A DNA stretch of 64,000 bases from Procambarus clarkii (GCF_040958095.1 NC_091188.1:9062736-9126735), one strand, 5' to 3'. Positions 20,588 to 31,504 are shown, counted from the stretch's first letter. Program-made: numbers and translations. The notes: generated by a model not told the origin, from the letters alone.

Positions 20588-21070
20588 TCATTTTTTTCTA
20601 CCCACAAACGTGGCCACACATTTACAATGCTAACGAGCATATATTCATTTTCTTCTGTCCTCCATGGACAGGATTAGAGATCTGTTTTTTTTCTGTTAAA
20701 CGTATAATTCAGTGATGTATTGAACAATCAACCACAGAAGAGTGTTTGTAGTGCCTTTAAAATGCTAATCTAACCTACAAATAAATACGCAGATTTACGT
20801 CTGTCCTACATAAACAGTGTTCGAGGTGTCTTTTTACATAGCGTCTGTAATGTGCGTTTACAAAGGTGAAATACAATTCTGACCAACTTCCACATACCCT
20901 GTATACAAATACACACACATATACATATATACACATATACCTATACATATCCACATATATATATATACATACACCTATGTCTCTCCTACTCTGACAGGGT
21001 AAGATAGCTTCTATAGAAACTAGTGTGATATTAAACACTTCACCACTGAAGGTGATTCAGATGCTTTTAC
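20588..21070 (-). mobile_element. Family D element
   Basis: It has the same blocks and order as 14729-15160. It starts at CTACCCACAAACGTGG near a T6 run and ends with CACTGAAGGTGATTCAGATGC. It includes a CA/TA microsatellite at 20910-20970. Confidence 0.7.
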
Positions 21071-21090
21071 AAGCTCAGGTTATAGGTAGA

Positions 21091-21243
21091 TACATTGTAT
21101 AACAGATGTATTACGTATTGTACAAGTACAATACATTGTATAACAGATGTATTACGTATTGTACAGGTACAATACATTGTATAACAGATGTATTACGTAT
21201 TGTACGGGTACAATACATTGTATAACAGATGTATTACATAGTC
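21091..21243. repeat. 41-bp tandem repeat, 3.7 units
   Basis: Units start at 21091, 21132, 21173 and 21214 with TACATTGTATAACAGATGTA. Each unit contains TGTACA-like self-complementary words. It begins 20 bp after the family D end. Confidence 0.95.
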
Positions 21244-21249
21244 AATCTT

Positions 21250-22035
21250 GGGTACAAGTCCAATATATCATCAAGTGTTCCAGTATTCAGATAGTATTTA
21301 CAGGATTCAGCATACCTCAGCCCAGGAGGGCGCGCTAGGCTACCTCGCCAGGATAGCATTGCTGAAACCCAAATATTTTCATACAAATTTGTACCAGTTG
21401 AGATAACTATTGATACAAATAGTATTAAAAAAGGTAACTGGATGCGAGGATAAGTTAAGGAAACTGAACATTGCATTATTAGAATGGAGAAGTTCTACAG
21501 TAGGCTTGTTTACATCGTAAATACTCTGGTGAAAATATATGTGGTGGAGGGAAAAAATGTTTCTCCGTTGGTGGGAACAAAACGGGAGGTCGTAGGAGTA
21601 AACTGGAAACAAATAGAAGTACAGAGGATTTCTTTCATTGGAAGTGCAGCGAACACCTGATACCAACAGTGAATACCGGACTAGTGAATGCCTGACTATA
21701 GTGAACACTACTACAGTGAGAGTGAGTATTTGCCCTCAGTGATATCAAGACTGCAATTTAAGTGGCGAGCAGAGCCCTAATCACTGGCAGGGTCACTGAC
21801 ATATGACGTCAATAGGTTATCTCTATTGGTCACTTCAGGTAATGTGACCTGTTAAGCGCCGTCAGACGTGAAGTAAAAACTAAGAAAAAAAACATCTTGA
21901 CCCAAAATAATGCAAAATATGTAGATTTCACGTCATAACATTTGTACAAACTTATACATCCTGACTTAATATTCTTTGTCAGTTCAGCATACTAGAAATG
22001 AACGAGTATGGCTTAAAGCAGCCGAGTGGTGTCAA
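21250..22035. other. No gene recognised
   Basis: 21640-21700 has loose AACACCTG/GTGAACAC words like those of the 15.4-kb array. No conserved frame is seen. Confidence 0.3.
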
Positions 22036-22039
22036 GATA

Positions 22040-22390
22040 TGCTGCGTATCATAACGTGACTCTCAAAGCAGACCCACACAAAACAACTTAACCTTACTTA
22101 GTTGAGTCTGTTTTGATAATTGTTTGTTTATTTTGCACCCGACACCAAAACCACTTTCACATTCACCAGAGGACGAGATGTGCGCGCGAATTTGTGTGTA
22201 CTTTTAAGATACACAGTACATCGTTACACTGTAGTCTACCTGCTTTAAGAGTCATGTTATGATCGGCGTGAGTACGAGAGTACACACATAGTCTCCGTCC
22301 TCGGGTGAATGTGAAAGTGGTTCTGCTGTCGTCCGCAGAATAAATAAACAATTATCACAACAGACCCAACTAAGGTCAAGTTGTTTGGTG
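22040..22390. repeat. Foldback element with about 105-bp outer arms
   Basis: 22078-22190 returns as reverse complement at 22285-22385. The left has CCACTTTCACATTCACC and the right GGTGAATGTGAAAGTGG, with AAACAACTT and AAGTTGTTT at the outer ends. A second inner pair (CATAACGTGACTCTCAAAGC against GCTTTAAGAGTCATGTTATG) shows nested inversion. Confidence 0.8.
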
Positions 22391-22574
22391 AGGAAGTATT
22401 CTATATAACATATTTTTCCGGCTATAAATGCTTCAATACTTAGTTAAACCAACGCTGCCACTTCATAACTGCTGATGTCAGAGAGTAAATTTAGAGAAAA
22501 TATAAAACCATTGATTGTTTATTGTAGTGACTTGTGATACATGGTGTGGACTCTCGGCCTCCCTTGGTGTGTCG

Positions 22575-22978
22575 CTGTCCACCGGTCCCCAACACAATCC
22601 TCTGTCCATGGGTACCTAACATAGTCCTCTGTCCATGGGTCCCCAACACAATCCTCTGTCCATGGGTCCCCAACAGTCCTCTGTCCACCGGTCCCCAACA
22701 GTCCTCTGTCCACGGGTCCCCAACACAGTCCTCTGTCCACGGGTCCCCAACAGTCCTCTGTCCACCGGTCCCCAACACAGTCCTCTGTCCACGGGTCCCC
22801 AACACAGTCCTCTGTCCACCGGTCCCCAACGCAGTCCTCTGTCCACGGGTCCCCAACACAGCCCTCTGTCCACGGGTCCCCAACACAGTCCTCTGTCCAC
22901 GGGTCCCCAACACAGCCTTCTGTCCACAGGTCCCCAACACAGTCCTCTGTCCACGGGTCTCCAACACAGTCCTGTAAA
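22575..22978. repeat. 27/24-bp minisatellite, about 15 units
   Basis: The unit is CAGTCCTCTGTCCACGGGTC plus CCCAACA, with some units lacking three bases. It is in phase with the codon period, so long open frames appear on both strands. CACGGG/CACCGG variants alternate. Confidence 0.96.
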
Positions 22979-22979
22979 G

Positions 22980-23644
22980 ACCAACAGGGTCAACACCGCT
23001 GTTACCATTTGTAACGAAGTCGATCTTACCTTCACCAATTTGTAGCCTTAATAATTATCCTTAACATCAAGTATATACAACATGAATACAAGCACGAGGT
23101 CCACCGTGGAAACTCGTCAGATTGTGTCATGAGAGTGAGAGTGCAACCAACCGTACGGTTGAGCTGTCATAATTGGTATGTCCCCCAGAGGATAATTAAA
23201 TAAAAACACTAATTGATGTAGTTGCTGTCACAGCTGTTGTCGCTGCCACCGTCCCCAAGTTAAACATTAATATTTACTGACATATTCGTCCCTGACTCGT
23301 GAGGAAGAAGTAGAAGGATATACAACCCAGGAGCTAAGATAAATTTACTCTTGATAATAACTTGGGGTAATTATGAGTTATTAATTTCTGTACTGTTGAT
23401 AATTACATTTGTTGTTAATACACTTAAAGTATTATGGAAAAGCCTAAGACCCAGTCAGCTCAAGGTGGTATATACTCGAAAATATAGGAAATATAGATAT
23501 ATTTATATAGATATATATAGAAAATATAGAAAAGATAGGAAAAATTAACTAAAATACCAAATTAACTTTAATGACAGTTTATTAAAAAGAATTAATAATT
23601 TATTCTAACTTCCTACATTAGAGGCAATTAACTATTGCCTCTTA
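22980..23644. other. AT-rich DNA, no gene recognised
   Basis: 23480-23545 is a loose AAATATAGA-type simple repeat. The remainder is unassigned. Confidence 0.3.
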
Positions 23645-23645
23645 A

Positions 23646-23825
23646 CCAGCCACTTTAACTGGATGGTAGAGCGATGGTACGTCTCGCTTCATGCAGGTCG
23701 GCGTTCAATCCCCGACCGTCCAAGTGGTTGGGCACCATTCATTCCCCTCCGTCCCATTCCAAATCCTAATCCCGACCCCTTCCAAGTGCTATAAAATCGT
23801 AATGGCTTGCCGCTTTCCCCTGATA
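23646..23825 (+). mobile_element. SINE-4, complete-looking copy
   Basis: GGATGGTAGAGCGATGGTAC resembles a tRNA A box, and CGGCGTTCAATCCCCGACCG holds the B box. The body is AAGTGGTTGGGCACCATTCA, and the end is AATGGCTTGCCGCTTTCCCC. It is the reference for the copies at 17725-18010, 25800-25882 (-) and 39990-40090 (-). Confidence 0.8.
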
Positions 23826-23829
23826 CTTA

Positions 23830-24634
23830 AAAATTAATTGCCTCTTAAATAAGTTTACTTATTACACTAATAAGAAACTCAAGCAATATCATCATTATGT
23901 TAGTTCCGCTAGTGGATGTTACAACCGCTCCAGAGATCTTCGTACACACATTTAGCTCACGCTAATGATCTCTTGAAGAAATCACATGGAACTGCTATGA
24001 AACTCCACCTTCAAAGGTCGTCTGGCCATGCCCCTGACATCCAGGGGGCCAATCACAGAACCTAGACCTATTTACTAATTGCTGGGCGTGATTTCCCCCA
24101 TAAAGCCTGGTGCCCTGGGCTCTGTCCCTGTACGTGAAGATTTAGCCACTGCCAACCTGTCGTAACCACAAACTGAGGGGAGGGGCAGCCAGCCGCCAGG
24201 GTCAAGAGGTAGAGACACAGGTCGAGAGAAGGTTAAGAGGGACTAGAGTCCAAGTATGCTTCAAATTACCGTACACGTTGACCCCACTGTCACAGAAATA
24301 TATGATACTTTTCCTGTGGAACTTGACCCGGCTGGGAACAGGGGGAGAGGTGGAGAAGAATGGAAGGGAGAGAGAAAGAAGGGAGGACAAGAAGGAAGAT
24401 TTATACTGTATTCCCTAGCTGTTACATGCCCACGGGACACCAATACTACCAACACAAGAACATACTCGGCAACACTGAAACGTCAGGATCATTAAAGCAC
24501 TCTGTCGAACTGATAATAATCCTCCAAGAATAAGTGTTTCCTCCAAGACAAAACAGCGAGACAAATGCATAATCTTGGCTCCCAGCGAGTGTTGTGACAT
24601 TAGTCTGTTTACCTATCTTGGTTCGCCTCCAACC
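23830..24634. other. No gene recognised
   Basis: An open frame from ATG at 24256 gives 79 codons with an E/K/G-rich end, without recognisable homology. 24170-24240 is purine-rich. Confidence 0.3.
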
Positions 24635-24635
24635 T

Positions 24636-25178
24636 TGCTACATCAGACTTGATGACAGGACTGACGGGGCTACAACACTAGACTTGATGACAGAACTGAC
24701 GGGGCTACAACACTAGACTTGATGACAGAACTGACGGGGGCTACAACACCAGACTTGATGACAGAACTGACGGGGCTACAACACCAGACTTGATGACAAG
24801 ACTGACGGGGGCTACAACATCAGACTTGATGACAGGACTGACGGGGCTACAACACTAGACTTGATGACAGGACTGACGAGGCTACAACACTAGACTTGAT
24901 GACAGGACTGACGGGGGCTACAACATCAGACTTGATGACAGGACTGACGGGGGCTACAACATCAGACTTGATGACAGGACTGACGGGGGCTACAACACCA
25001 AACTTGATGACAGGACTGACGGGGCTACACCAGACTTGATGACAGGACTGACGGGGGCTACAACACCAAACTTGATGACAGGACTGACGGGGCTACACCA
25101 GACTTAATGACAGGACTGACGGGGCTACACCAGACTTGATGACAGGACTGATGGGGGTTACACAACTAGACTTGAGGA
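24636..25178. repeat. 35-bp minisatellite, about 15 units
   Basis: The unit has GACTTGATGACAGGACTGAC then GGGGCTACAACACCA. Early units carry GACAGAACTG, and late units lose ACAA (CTACACCAGAC). The variants are ordered along the array, which suggests growth from one side. Confidence 0.96.
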
Positions 25179-25223
25179 GAGGCCACAACCCCCAAACTTG
25201 ACGAATTGAACTCTCATGGAGAA

Positions 25224-25253
25224 CATTGTGAAGTGCTTGCACACTTCACAATG
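25224..25253. repeat. Perfect 13-bp hairpin
   Basis: CATTGTGAAGTG and CACTTCACAATG pair around a short loop, 45 bp after the 35-bp array. Confidence 0.85.
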
Positions 25254-25361
25254 TGAACAAGTACTGGTGTACAGTATATGAAGTGTCAATCTCTTGTCTG
25301 GCTCGGGGTAAAAGCCATTAAGATATTTCTCTTAACGACCATTATTTACTCTATGCCCGCT

Positions 25362-25551
25362 AAACACACACCGAAACTACGACGTTGGTACAACGTTCGA
25401 ACAAGTTTTAACACCACCTAACCAGTTATAACAACCAATATAGCAAGTTGTAACAAAGTTCTAATACGTCATAAACACGTTAAGCCAAGATGTAACAACT
25501 TTATTATAAGTTGTAACAAACGGAAAATAGTGACAGTTTCGGTTTGTGTTT
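25362..25551. mobile_element. MITE-1 copy 1
   Basis: A 190-bp segment nearly identical to 58277-58464. The ends are AAACACACACCGAAACT and AGTTTCGGTTTGTGTTT, a 17-bp terminal inverted repeat with one mismatch. The interior is rich in GTTGTAAC and GTTATAAC words. It has no coding capacity. A target duplication is not evident. Confidence 0.75.
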
Positions 25552-25799
25552 CCAGGGTGGTGAGCTTGAGAGAGACGGGTGAAGACGCTGGACGTGACGT
25601 CTACAAGATTTACTACACTAGTGTGTCCAGGTGGTAATCAGTTTCCTTATAAGTGGCTACCCAGTCTGTCCTTCACACGTCAGTGGAAGGTTAGGCTCCA
25701 GGAATTCAGTAAGCCATCTTTTGATTGGTTCTCAGAGGAGCTTATGACACTCAGAAACTCTAAGAAAGTCCTGTCGAGTTTTTTACCCAGGTCAGAGTA

Positions 25800-25882
25800 T
25801 ATTGCCATAAGATAAAGTAACTATTAGGGGAAAGCGCCAAGCGACTGTATAGCACTTGGAAGGGGTCAAATATTTCTTATTG
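25800..25882 (-). mobile_element. SINE-4 3' end
   Basis: On the minus strand, CCAAGTGCTATACAGTCGC then TTGGCGCTTTCCC equals the SINE-4 3' part. It is 5'-truncated. Confidence 0.65.
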
Positions 25883-25884
25883 TC

Positions 25885-26615
25885 ATAAGAAAACAATAAA
25901 GAATTGCCGATAGGTGATGAGAGTATTCTGAGTTACTGGGTGGTTACTATTAATTATTTCATCATTGGGACTGAGGACTGGCGAGGCAGCGGCGTGCGGA
26001 CGCTGACTTATGGCCACAAGCCTCCATCATCCCTCATCTTGGCCTCGTTGTGAACTAAGTTTTGTCAGCCAATATGCACTATGGGAATGATCCGCCTTCG
26101 TCCCAGTTGCCTCCATTACACCTCTCAATCCACCTTCATCCACCTCTCTACATCAGACTCACAATCCACCTCTACCCACTGCCCTCCACTAAGCCTCACA
26201 ACTCTCCCGGTGTCACTCCTGCACCACACCCAACAGTCAGGCGTCGTACAGGCAAGGAGCAATAATTAGACTGGATGTGTGGACAGACTAATCACCCGGG
26301 AGTGACAGTCGCTGCTATGCGTCCAGATAATCTGTCTCCATAATGGCTGTGTAAGACAAAGAGAAGGTTAACACATTTGTGGATAATGTGTGTCTCCACG
26401 ACCCTCTTCACCAGAGTGGGACCTGCATACAAATGGCTGGGGGTTCAGATGCATGCATGTGGTTAAGGTTCGCAGGCAAGCAGGTGGTTGGGGCTCAGCT
26501 GGCTACCTGAAGAAATTAATCTCGACTACATGACCACTGCGACCACCGGTGAGTGTAAACTGGCGAGGGAGACTGCCAGCCAATGTGTGAGTGTTTACCA
26601 GTGTGTTTGTGTGCG
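25885..26615. other. No gene recognised
   Basis: 26100-26220 is rich in CCTCC and CACAA words. No conserved frame or repeat is seen. Confidence 0.3.
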
Positions 26616-26619
26616 TGAG

Positions 26620-27260
26620 ACACAATGAGGCTATTGCATGTAGAACAGGGAATACAGGTAACATATACAGCATACAATAAAACACCTAAACTACTGGGAT
26701 CGTCTCAAAGCTCTCCAAATGGACTCTTTAGAAAGGAGGCGAGAGAAGCATCAAATTATATATACATGGAAAATACTGGAGGGCTAATTCTGAAATTTGC
26801 ACAGTAAAATAACAACACACTGGAGTGAACGATATGGAAGAAAATGCAGAATAGAGCCAGTGAAGAACAGAGGTGCCATAGGCACAAGCAAAGAACAGAG
26901 GTGTCATAGGCACAAGCAAAGAACAGAGGTGCCATAGGCACAAGCAAAGAACAGAGGTGCCATAGGCACAAGCAAAGAACACTGCATGAACATCAGAGGT
27001 CTACGGTTGTTCAACACCCTCCCAGCGAGTATAAGAAATATTGCCGGAACAAAAGTGGACGTTTTTAAGAGAACACCGGATAGTTTTCTTCAAGAGGTAC
27101 CGGACCAACCGGGTAGTGGTGGATATGTGGGCCTGCGGGCCGCTCCAAGCAACAGCCTAGTGGACCAAGCTCTCAGAACTCAATCCTGGCCTCGGGCCGG
27201 GCTTGGGAAGTAGAGGAACTCCCAGAACCTCATCAACCTAAGTTACGATAGTGCTTACGG
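26620..27260 (+). pseudogene. LINE-B ORF2 C-terminus with internal 28-bp expansion
   Basis: Plus frames give NTGGLILKFAQ-like residues, then from 26986 LFNTLPASIRNIAGTKVDVF, LQEVPDQPGSGGYVGLRAA, SNSLVDQALRTQSWPRAGLG and a stop. This is the LINE-B C-terminus. Between the two parts, four copies of a 28-bp unit (26864-26975) break the frame. The 3' UTR begins AGGAACTCCCAGAACC. Confidence 0.8.
26864..26975. repeat. 28-bp tandem repeat, four units, inside LINE-B
   Basis: The unit is AAAGAACAGAGGTGCCATAG plus GCACAAGC. Period 28 shifts frame at each unit. Other LINE-B copies (8147-8925) have a single unit here. Confidence 0.95.
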
Positions 27261-27279
27261 GCTGCTTCCTGTGTGTGTA

Positions 27280-27562
27280 TTCACCTATTTGTGCTTGCGG
27301 AGGTTGAGCTCTGCTCTTTTGGCCCGCCTCTCAACTGTCAATCAACTGTTACTAACTACTATTTTTTTTTTACCTCCACACACACATCCACCCAGGAAGC
27401 AGCCCGTAGCAGCTGTCTAACTCCCAGGTACCTATTTACTGCTAGGTAATAGGGGCATCAGGGTTAAGGAAACTCTGCCCATCTGTCTCCGCCGGGTGCG
27501 GGGATGGAACCCCGGTCACTAGGTCCACGAGTCTAGAGCGCTGTCCACTCGGCCACCCAGCT
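27280..27562 (-). mobile_element. SINE-1 with LINE-A type tail
   Basis: On the minus strand the head is GGGTGGCCGAGTGGACAGCG with B-box region GGGGTTCCATCCCC (one change). The body has the CAGTAAATAGGTACCTGGGA block. Then, in place of the LINE-B tail, there is a GT-rich and A-rich stretch with AGTAGTTAGTAACAGTTGA and the LINE-A end GTTGAGAGGCGGGCC to 27280. The 53862-54166 copy has the same arrangement. Confidence 0.75.
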
Positions 27563-27577
27563 TGTAGAGTGGGCTGA

Positions 27578-27955
27578 GTGTGTGTGTGTGTGTGTACTCA
27601 CCTATTCGTGCTTGCAGGATCGAGCATTGACTCTTGGATCCCGCCTTTCCAGCCATCGGTTGTTTACAGCAATGACTCCTGTCCCATTTCTCTATCATAC
27701 CTAATTTTAAAATTATGAAGATAGTTTGCTTCCACAACCTGTTCCCCAAGTGCATTCCATTTTTCCACTACTCTCACGCTAAAAGAAAACTTCCTAACAT
27801 CTCTGTGACTCATCTGAGTTTCCAGTTTCCACCCATGTCCCCTCGTTCTGTTATTATTACGTGTGAACATTTCATCTATTTCCACTTTGTCAATTCCCCA
27901 TACACACACACATACACACACACAATTGTGTGTGTGTGTGTATGAGCGAGGGACA
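27578..27955 (-). pseudogene. LINE-A ORF2 C-terminus, framed by CA repeats
   Basis: The minus frame reads VEIDEMFTRNNNRTRGHGWK, LETQMSHRDVRKFSFSVRVV and EKWNALGEQVVEANYLHNFK. It ends in the LINE-A 3' terminus and a (CA)n tail at 27580-27598. The upstream edge is a (CA)n run at 27900-27942. It retains a 98-codon open frame. Confidence 0.75.
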
Positions 27956-28063
27956 AGCATAAGTGTGCCTGAATATATATGGACAATCTGTGCTGAAATA
28001 GAATTGGCTCAGGACTGCTTCACAAAACACATTTGGCTTCCTGCCGCCAGCCCTTGCCTGCTA

Positions 28064-28262
28064 CACCACCACCACCACTACCACCATCATTAGCACCACT
28101 ACTACCACCACCACCAGCACACTACCACCACCACCGTCATCAGCACACTACCACCACTACCATTAATACCACTACCATCAGCACCACCACCACCATCAGC
28201 ACCACCACCACCACTACCACCACTACCACCACCACTACCACCACCACCATCAACATACCACC
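28064..28262. repeat. (ACC)n-rich imperfect microsatellite
   Basis: About 200 bp of ACC with AGC, ACT and ATC substitutions. Minus-strand poly-Gly and poly-Val ORFs here are artefacts. Confidence 0.95.
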
Positions 28263-28609
28263 ACTCATATTGATGAGATAAATCAAACAAACTCTTGGTC
28301 CAGTAGACAACGTGCCGAAGATAAGAAAGCACCAACAATTGCACGCAGAAGGGTCAGAGAACTCGACACAAGAGGACAAAAGAATCATTACAGCGCACCA
28401 GAAACGAATGAGAAGGACACAGCGGCCAAACACAAGAAGCAAACACAGCCGTGACACAGCCGTCTAACGGGACGAACAACAATGTGAGACCAGGTGATCA
28501 GATTGAGAAAACAATGGGATAATCTCGCAGAAAACGACATGCTGTGTGAGGGAGCTCAACAAAGGGTTCCCAAGAGGTTTATACAACAGAACCAGTTTGG
28601 ACTTGATAA
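28263..28609. other. No gene recognised
   Basis: Purine-rich unique-looking sequence without a supported frame. Confidence 0.3.
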
Positions 28610-28745
28610 GCAGCGGGAGATGGCACAGGCCATCTAGGCCTGCTAGGCCTAGGCCGGCACAGCCTAGGCCTAGGCCGGCGGGAGATGGCACAGGCCGCTA
28701 GGTCTGCTGGACCTGCTGGTCGCAGGGCCAGCAGACCTAGCGTCA
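28610..28745. repeat. AGGCCT-rich palindromic cluster and 13-bp hairpin
   Basis: GCCTAGGCCTAGGC words recur, GGGAGATGGCACAGGCC occurs twice, and CTAGGTCTGCTGG pairs with CCAGCAGACCTAG at about 28699-28742. Confidence 0.85.
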
Positions 28746-28819
28746 CCCCCGCCTGCTGAAGCGTGCGCGGAGGTTTTCTTCTCGCCCCCTTACTAACCAA
28801 TCATAAATCACCCGAATTG

Positions 28820-28882
28820 TGAATAAAAGGTAATTGTGGCACCAGTAATAAAGGTAATTGTGGAACCAGTAATAAAGGTAAC
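28820..28882. repeat. 24-bp tandem repeat, 2.6 units
   Basis: AATAAAGGTAATTGTGGAAC plus CAGT. Confidence 0.9.
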
Positions 28883-29044
28883 CACTGAACCAATCAGGTG
28901 TGGGAGAGACAGGAGGCACTGAACTACAGACCAGTGCCACTGAGAGGCATTCCTCGCCAAGCTCTGGAGAGAGTAATCTGGAGGAGAGTACTGGGCGGCT
29001 GGAGATGACGGATGCTGTGATGGGAGGACAACATGGATCAAGGA

Positions 29045-29315
29045 GGAGACAGTCATGTCAATCTTGAGGTTATCTTGAGATGATTTCGGGGCTTTAGTGT
29101 CCCCGCGGCCCGGTTCTTGACCAGGCCTCCACCCCCAGGAAGCAGCCCGTGACAGCTGACTAACACCCAGGTACCTAATTTACTGCTAGGTAACAGGGGC
29201 ATAGGGTGAAAGAAAGTCTGCCCATTGTTTCTCGCCGGCGCCTGGGATCCAACCCAGGACCACAGGATCACAAGTCCCGCGTGCTGTCCGCTCGGCCCAC
29301 CGGCTCCCCGATCGA
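29045..29315 (-). mobile_element. SINE-1, complete, LINE-B type tail
   Basis: On the minus strand the head is GGTGGGCCGAGCGGACAGCA with B-box region GGGTTGGATCCCAGG. The body has ACAATGGGCAGACTTTC and AGGTACCTGGGTGTTAGTC, and the tail is GGCCGCGGGGACAC then CTCAAGATAACCTCAAGATT. The tail repeat (CTCAAGATAAC) is intact. Confidence 0.85.
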
Positions 29316-29369
29316 TCCCGACAGTTCCACAAGATCACCAGAATGCAACAGGAAAAAGGTTGGGTAGAC

Positions 29370-29610
29370 CGCATATTTACAGATTGTCAAAAAGCAGTTG
29401 CTATTGTTCATCGTGAAAGGCGATGGTGTACACGATGGAGAGGCAAGACGGGATAACTGGAAAAAACACTAAACAGCATTAATGGAGTACCTAACGGACA
29501 GAAAACAGAATCAGTCAGAGATGCCGAGCTGGAGGTATGTGACAAGTGGGGTCCTCCAACCCTTTGGTCTCGAGACCATTGCGTCCATAATTTCAAGAAC
29601 CATTACCCTC
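29370..29610 (+). pseudogene. LINE RT palm fragment
   Basis: Plus frames give IFTDCQKAVAIVHRERRW (decayed motif A region) and MEYLTDRKQNQ, WRYVTSGVLQPFGLE (decayed GVPQGSVLGP region). One frameshift separates them. Motif A has lost its F-D pair. It starts about 55 bp from the SINE-1 head. Confidence 0.55.
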
Positions 29611-29744
29611 CTCCACCCCCCCTCTCTGCCCTGCCAACACTATTCAAACCGGAACAAAACAATAATCTTTGTAAACATCCCCAGTCTTTGATTTGCAGAA
29701 ATAGTTGTCCCAAGCATGCCTGGATGCAAGCTTCGTGTTGCAAC

Positions 29745-29805
29745 CGGTAGGAGGCCTGGGCGATGACCGGGACGCGGGAACACTAAGCCCCGAAACCAAC
29801 CAACA
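29745..29805 (+). mobile_element. SINE-1/LINE-B shared tail fragment
   Basis: GAGGCCTGGGCGATGACCGG then CACTAAGCCCCGAAACC is the tail block shared by SINE-1 and LINE-B. It is too short to assign to one. Confidence 0.6.
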
Positions 29806-30068
29806 CACACAAGGTAAGCTGGAGACGAAGGCTGGCTTGTCTGTGGCAGCGGGTGTGAGCGGTGGTCACCTCCACCAGCAATGTGTCCAGGTCGCTCCTA
29901 GTCTCCTTGACGGCCTTTCGCTGATATGGGTTTTGGTTTGAAATAAAATTCAAGAGGAAAATCCCTTATTGTTGAAATTTCTTGAAATGTGCGTGACACG
30001 TTCAGTATGATGCAGCTGCCTTGCGTCACTCCACCGGCAGTGTGATGCGGAGTGTTGAACTGGCGTGT
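29806..30068. other. No gene recognised
   Basis: Short unassigned stretch before the 51-bp array. Confidence 0.3.
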
Positions 30069-30608
30069 GTGCCCGGGGTGACAGGTGGGTGTTAGACAGT
30101 GTACTGGTGTCCCTTTATGGTGCCCGGGGTGACAGGCGGGTGTTGGACAGTGTACAGGTGTCCCTTTATGGTGCCCGGGGTGACGGGCGGGTGTTGGACA
30201 GTGTACAGGTGTCCCTTCATGGTGCCCGGGGTGACGGGCGGGTGTTGGACAGTGTACAGGTGTCCCTTCATGGTGCCCGGGGTGACGGGCGGGTGTTGGA
30301 CAGTGTACAGGTGTCCCTTCATGGTGCCCGGGGTGACACGCGGGTGTTGGACAGTGTACAGGTGTCCCTTCATGGTGCCCGGGGTGACAGGTGGGTGTTG
30401 GACAGTGTACAGGTGTACCTTCATGCTGCCCGGAGTGACGGGCGGGTGTTGGACAGTGTACAGGTGTCCCTTCATGGTGCCCGGGGTGACAGGTGGGTGT
30501 TGGACAGTGTACAGGTGTACCTTCATGCTGCCCGGAGTGACAGGTGGGTGTTGGACAGTGTACAGGTGTCCCTTCATGGTGCCCGGGGTGACAAGCGGGT
30601 GTTGGACA
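30069..30608. repeat. 51-bp minisatellite, about 10.5 units
   Basis: The unit has TGCCCGGGGTGACAGGCGGG, TGTTGGACAGTGTACAGGTG and a TCCCTTCATGG end. A TACCTTCATGC variant occurs twice with the same neighbours, so blocks of units were duplicated. Period 51 keeps frames open: ORFs of 161-244 codons on both strands are artefacts. Confidence 0.97.
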
Positions 30609-30614
30609 GATAAC

Positions 30615-31015
30615 AGTTATTGGCACCGACACCGAAATCAGTTACGTTGGTTTATAACTGATTTCGATACAAAAAATCCTTTAGATTTGCCATGAACTTA
30701 ACGTTTAAACGAGCGTACTAGTACAGTATTAAAGACAAGTAATAAAGGTTCCGCGTTAGCTAGCAGGGAGTAGGAGGCCTTCTGGCTCCAGCACCGTGGT
30801 TGATGCCCGTGTTGGATGTCAGGGGCACCTTAGTCTCCATACACCAGGCTACAAAACGAAATAAAATCAGATCTCTGCTGAAGACATTGCTTCATGCAGT
30901 ATAAGACAGATGGGGCGTGATGCTACCCTCCAAGAGTCTCAAGGTGGGCTTCTGCAGCCTCAACACTATTTTTTTCGGGAGTAAAGTGGATGGAGAGGCA
31001 CAGCTGTCATGAAAG
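30615..31015. other. No gene; one 10-bp hairpin
   Basis: GAAATCAGTT and AACTGATTTC at 30634-30664 form a stem. The rest is unassigned. Confidence 0.35.
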
Positions 31016-31017
31016 TT

Positions 31018-31195
31018 CAGAAATAGGAAATATAGTGTGAGTTATGACAGGAGGCGGATTGACCGCCTTGCTGACACGATGTGTGGGTGTTGGCAGCTAA
31101 GCTAAGCTGGCTCTCTCTCTTGTCATGGAGCTGTGAGTGTGTGTGAGAGGTTCTTCACGTGTATTTCAGCATATATAGATGTCTGTAGATGAATA
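31018..31195. repeat. Direct duplication, left copy
   Basis: Matches 32278-32455 at about 90% by eye. Shared blocks include GAGTTATGACAGGAGGCGGA, GGTGTTGGCAGCTAAGCTAA and TTCTTCACGTGTATTTCAGC. Two minisatellites lie between the copies. Confidence 0.9.
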
Positions 31196-31244
31196 ATTTG
31201 TAGCGTTCCCATATATACACTCAGATGCTTTAGTGCCAGTGTTT

Positions 31245-31450
31245 GGGTGGTGCCAAGGCTTGGGGTGGTGCCAAGCCTTGGGGTGGTGCCAAGGCTTAGG
31301 GTGGTGCCAAGCCTTGGGGTGGTGCCAGGGCTTAGGGTGGTGCCAAAGCTTGGGGTGGTGCCAGGGCTTAGGGTGGTGCCAAGGCTTGGGGTGGTGCCAA
31401 GGCTTGGGGTGGTGCCAAGGCTTAGGGTGGTGCCAAGCCTTGGGGTCGGG
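31245..31450. repeat. 20-bp minisatellite, about 10 units
   Basis: The unit is GGTGGTGCCAAGGCTTGGGG with AGCCTTGG and AGGCTTAGGG variants. CCAAGGCTTGG is itself near-palindromic. Frames on both strands are open by composition. Confidence 0.97.
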
Positions 31451-31504
31451 GAATGGGTGTGAGAGGCCAGGCATTGCCCCACCTCACAATACCAGCAAAG
31501 CCAG

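Noticed and set aside
29898..30632. 244-codon minus ORF and 182/198-codon plus ORFs
   Set aside because: All are readings of the 51-bp minisatellite, whose period is a multiple of three.
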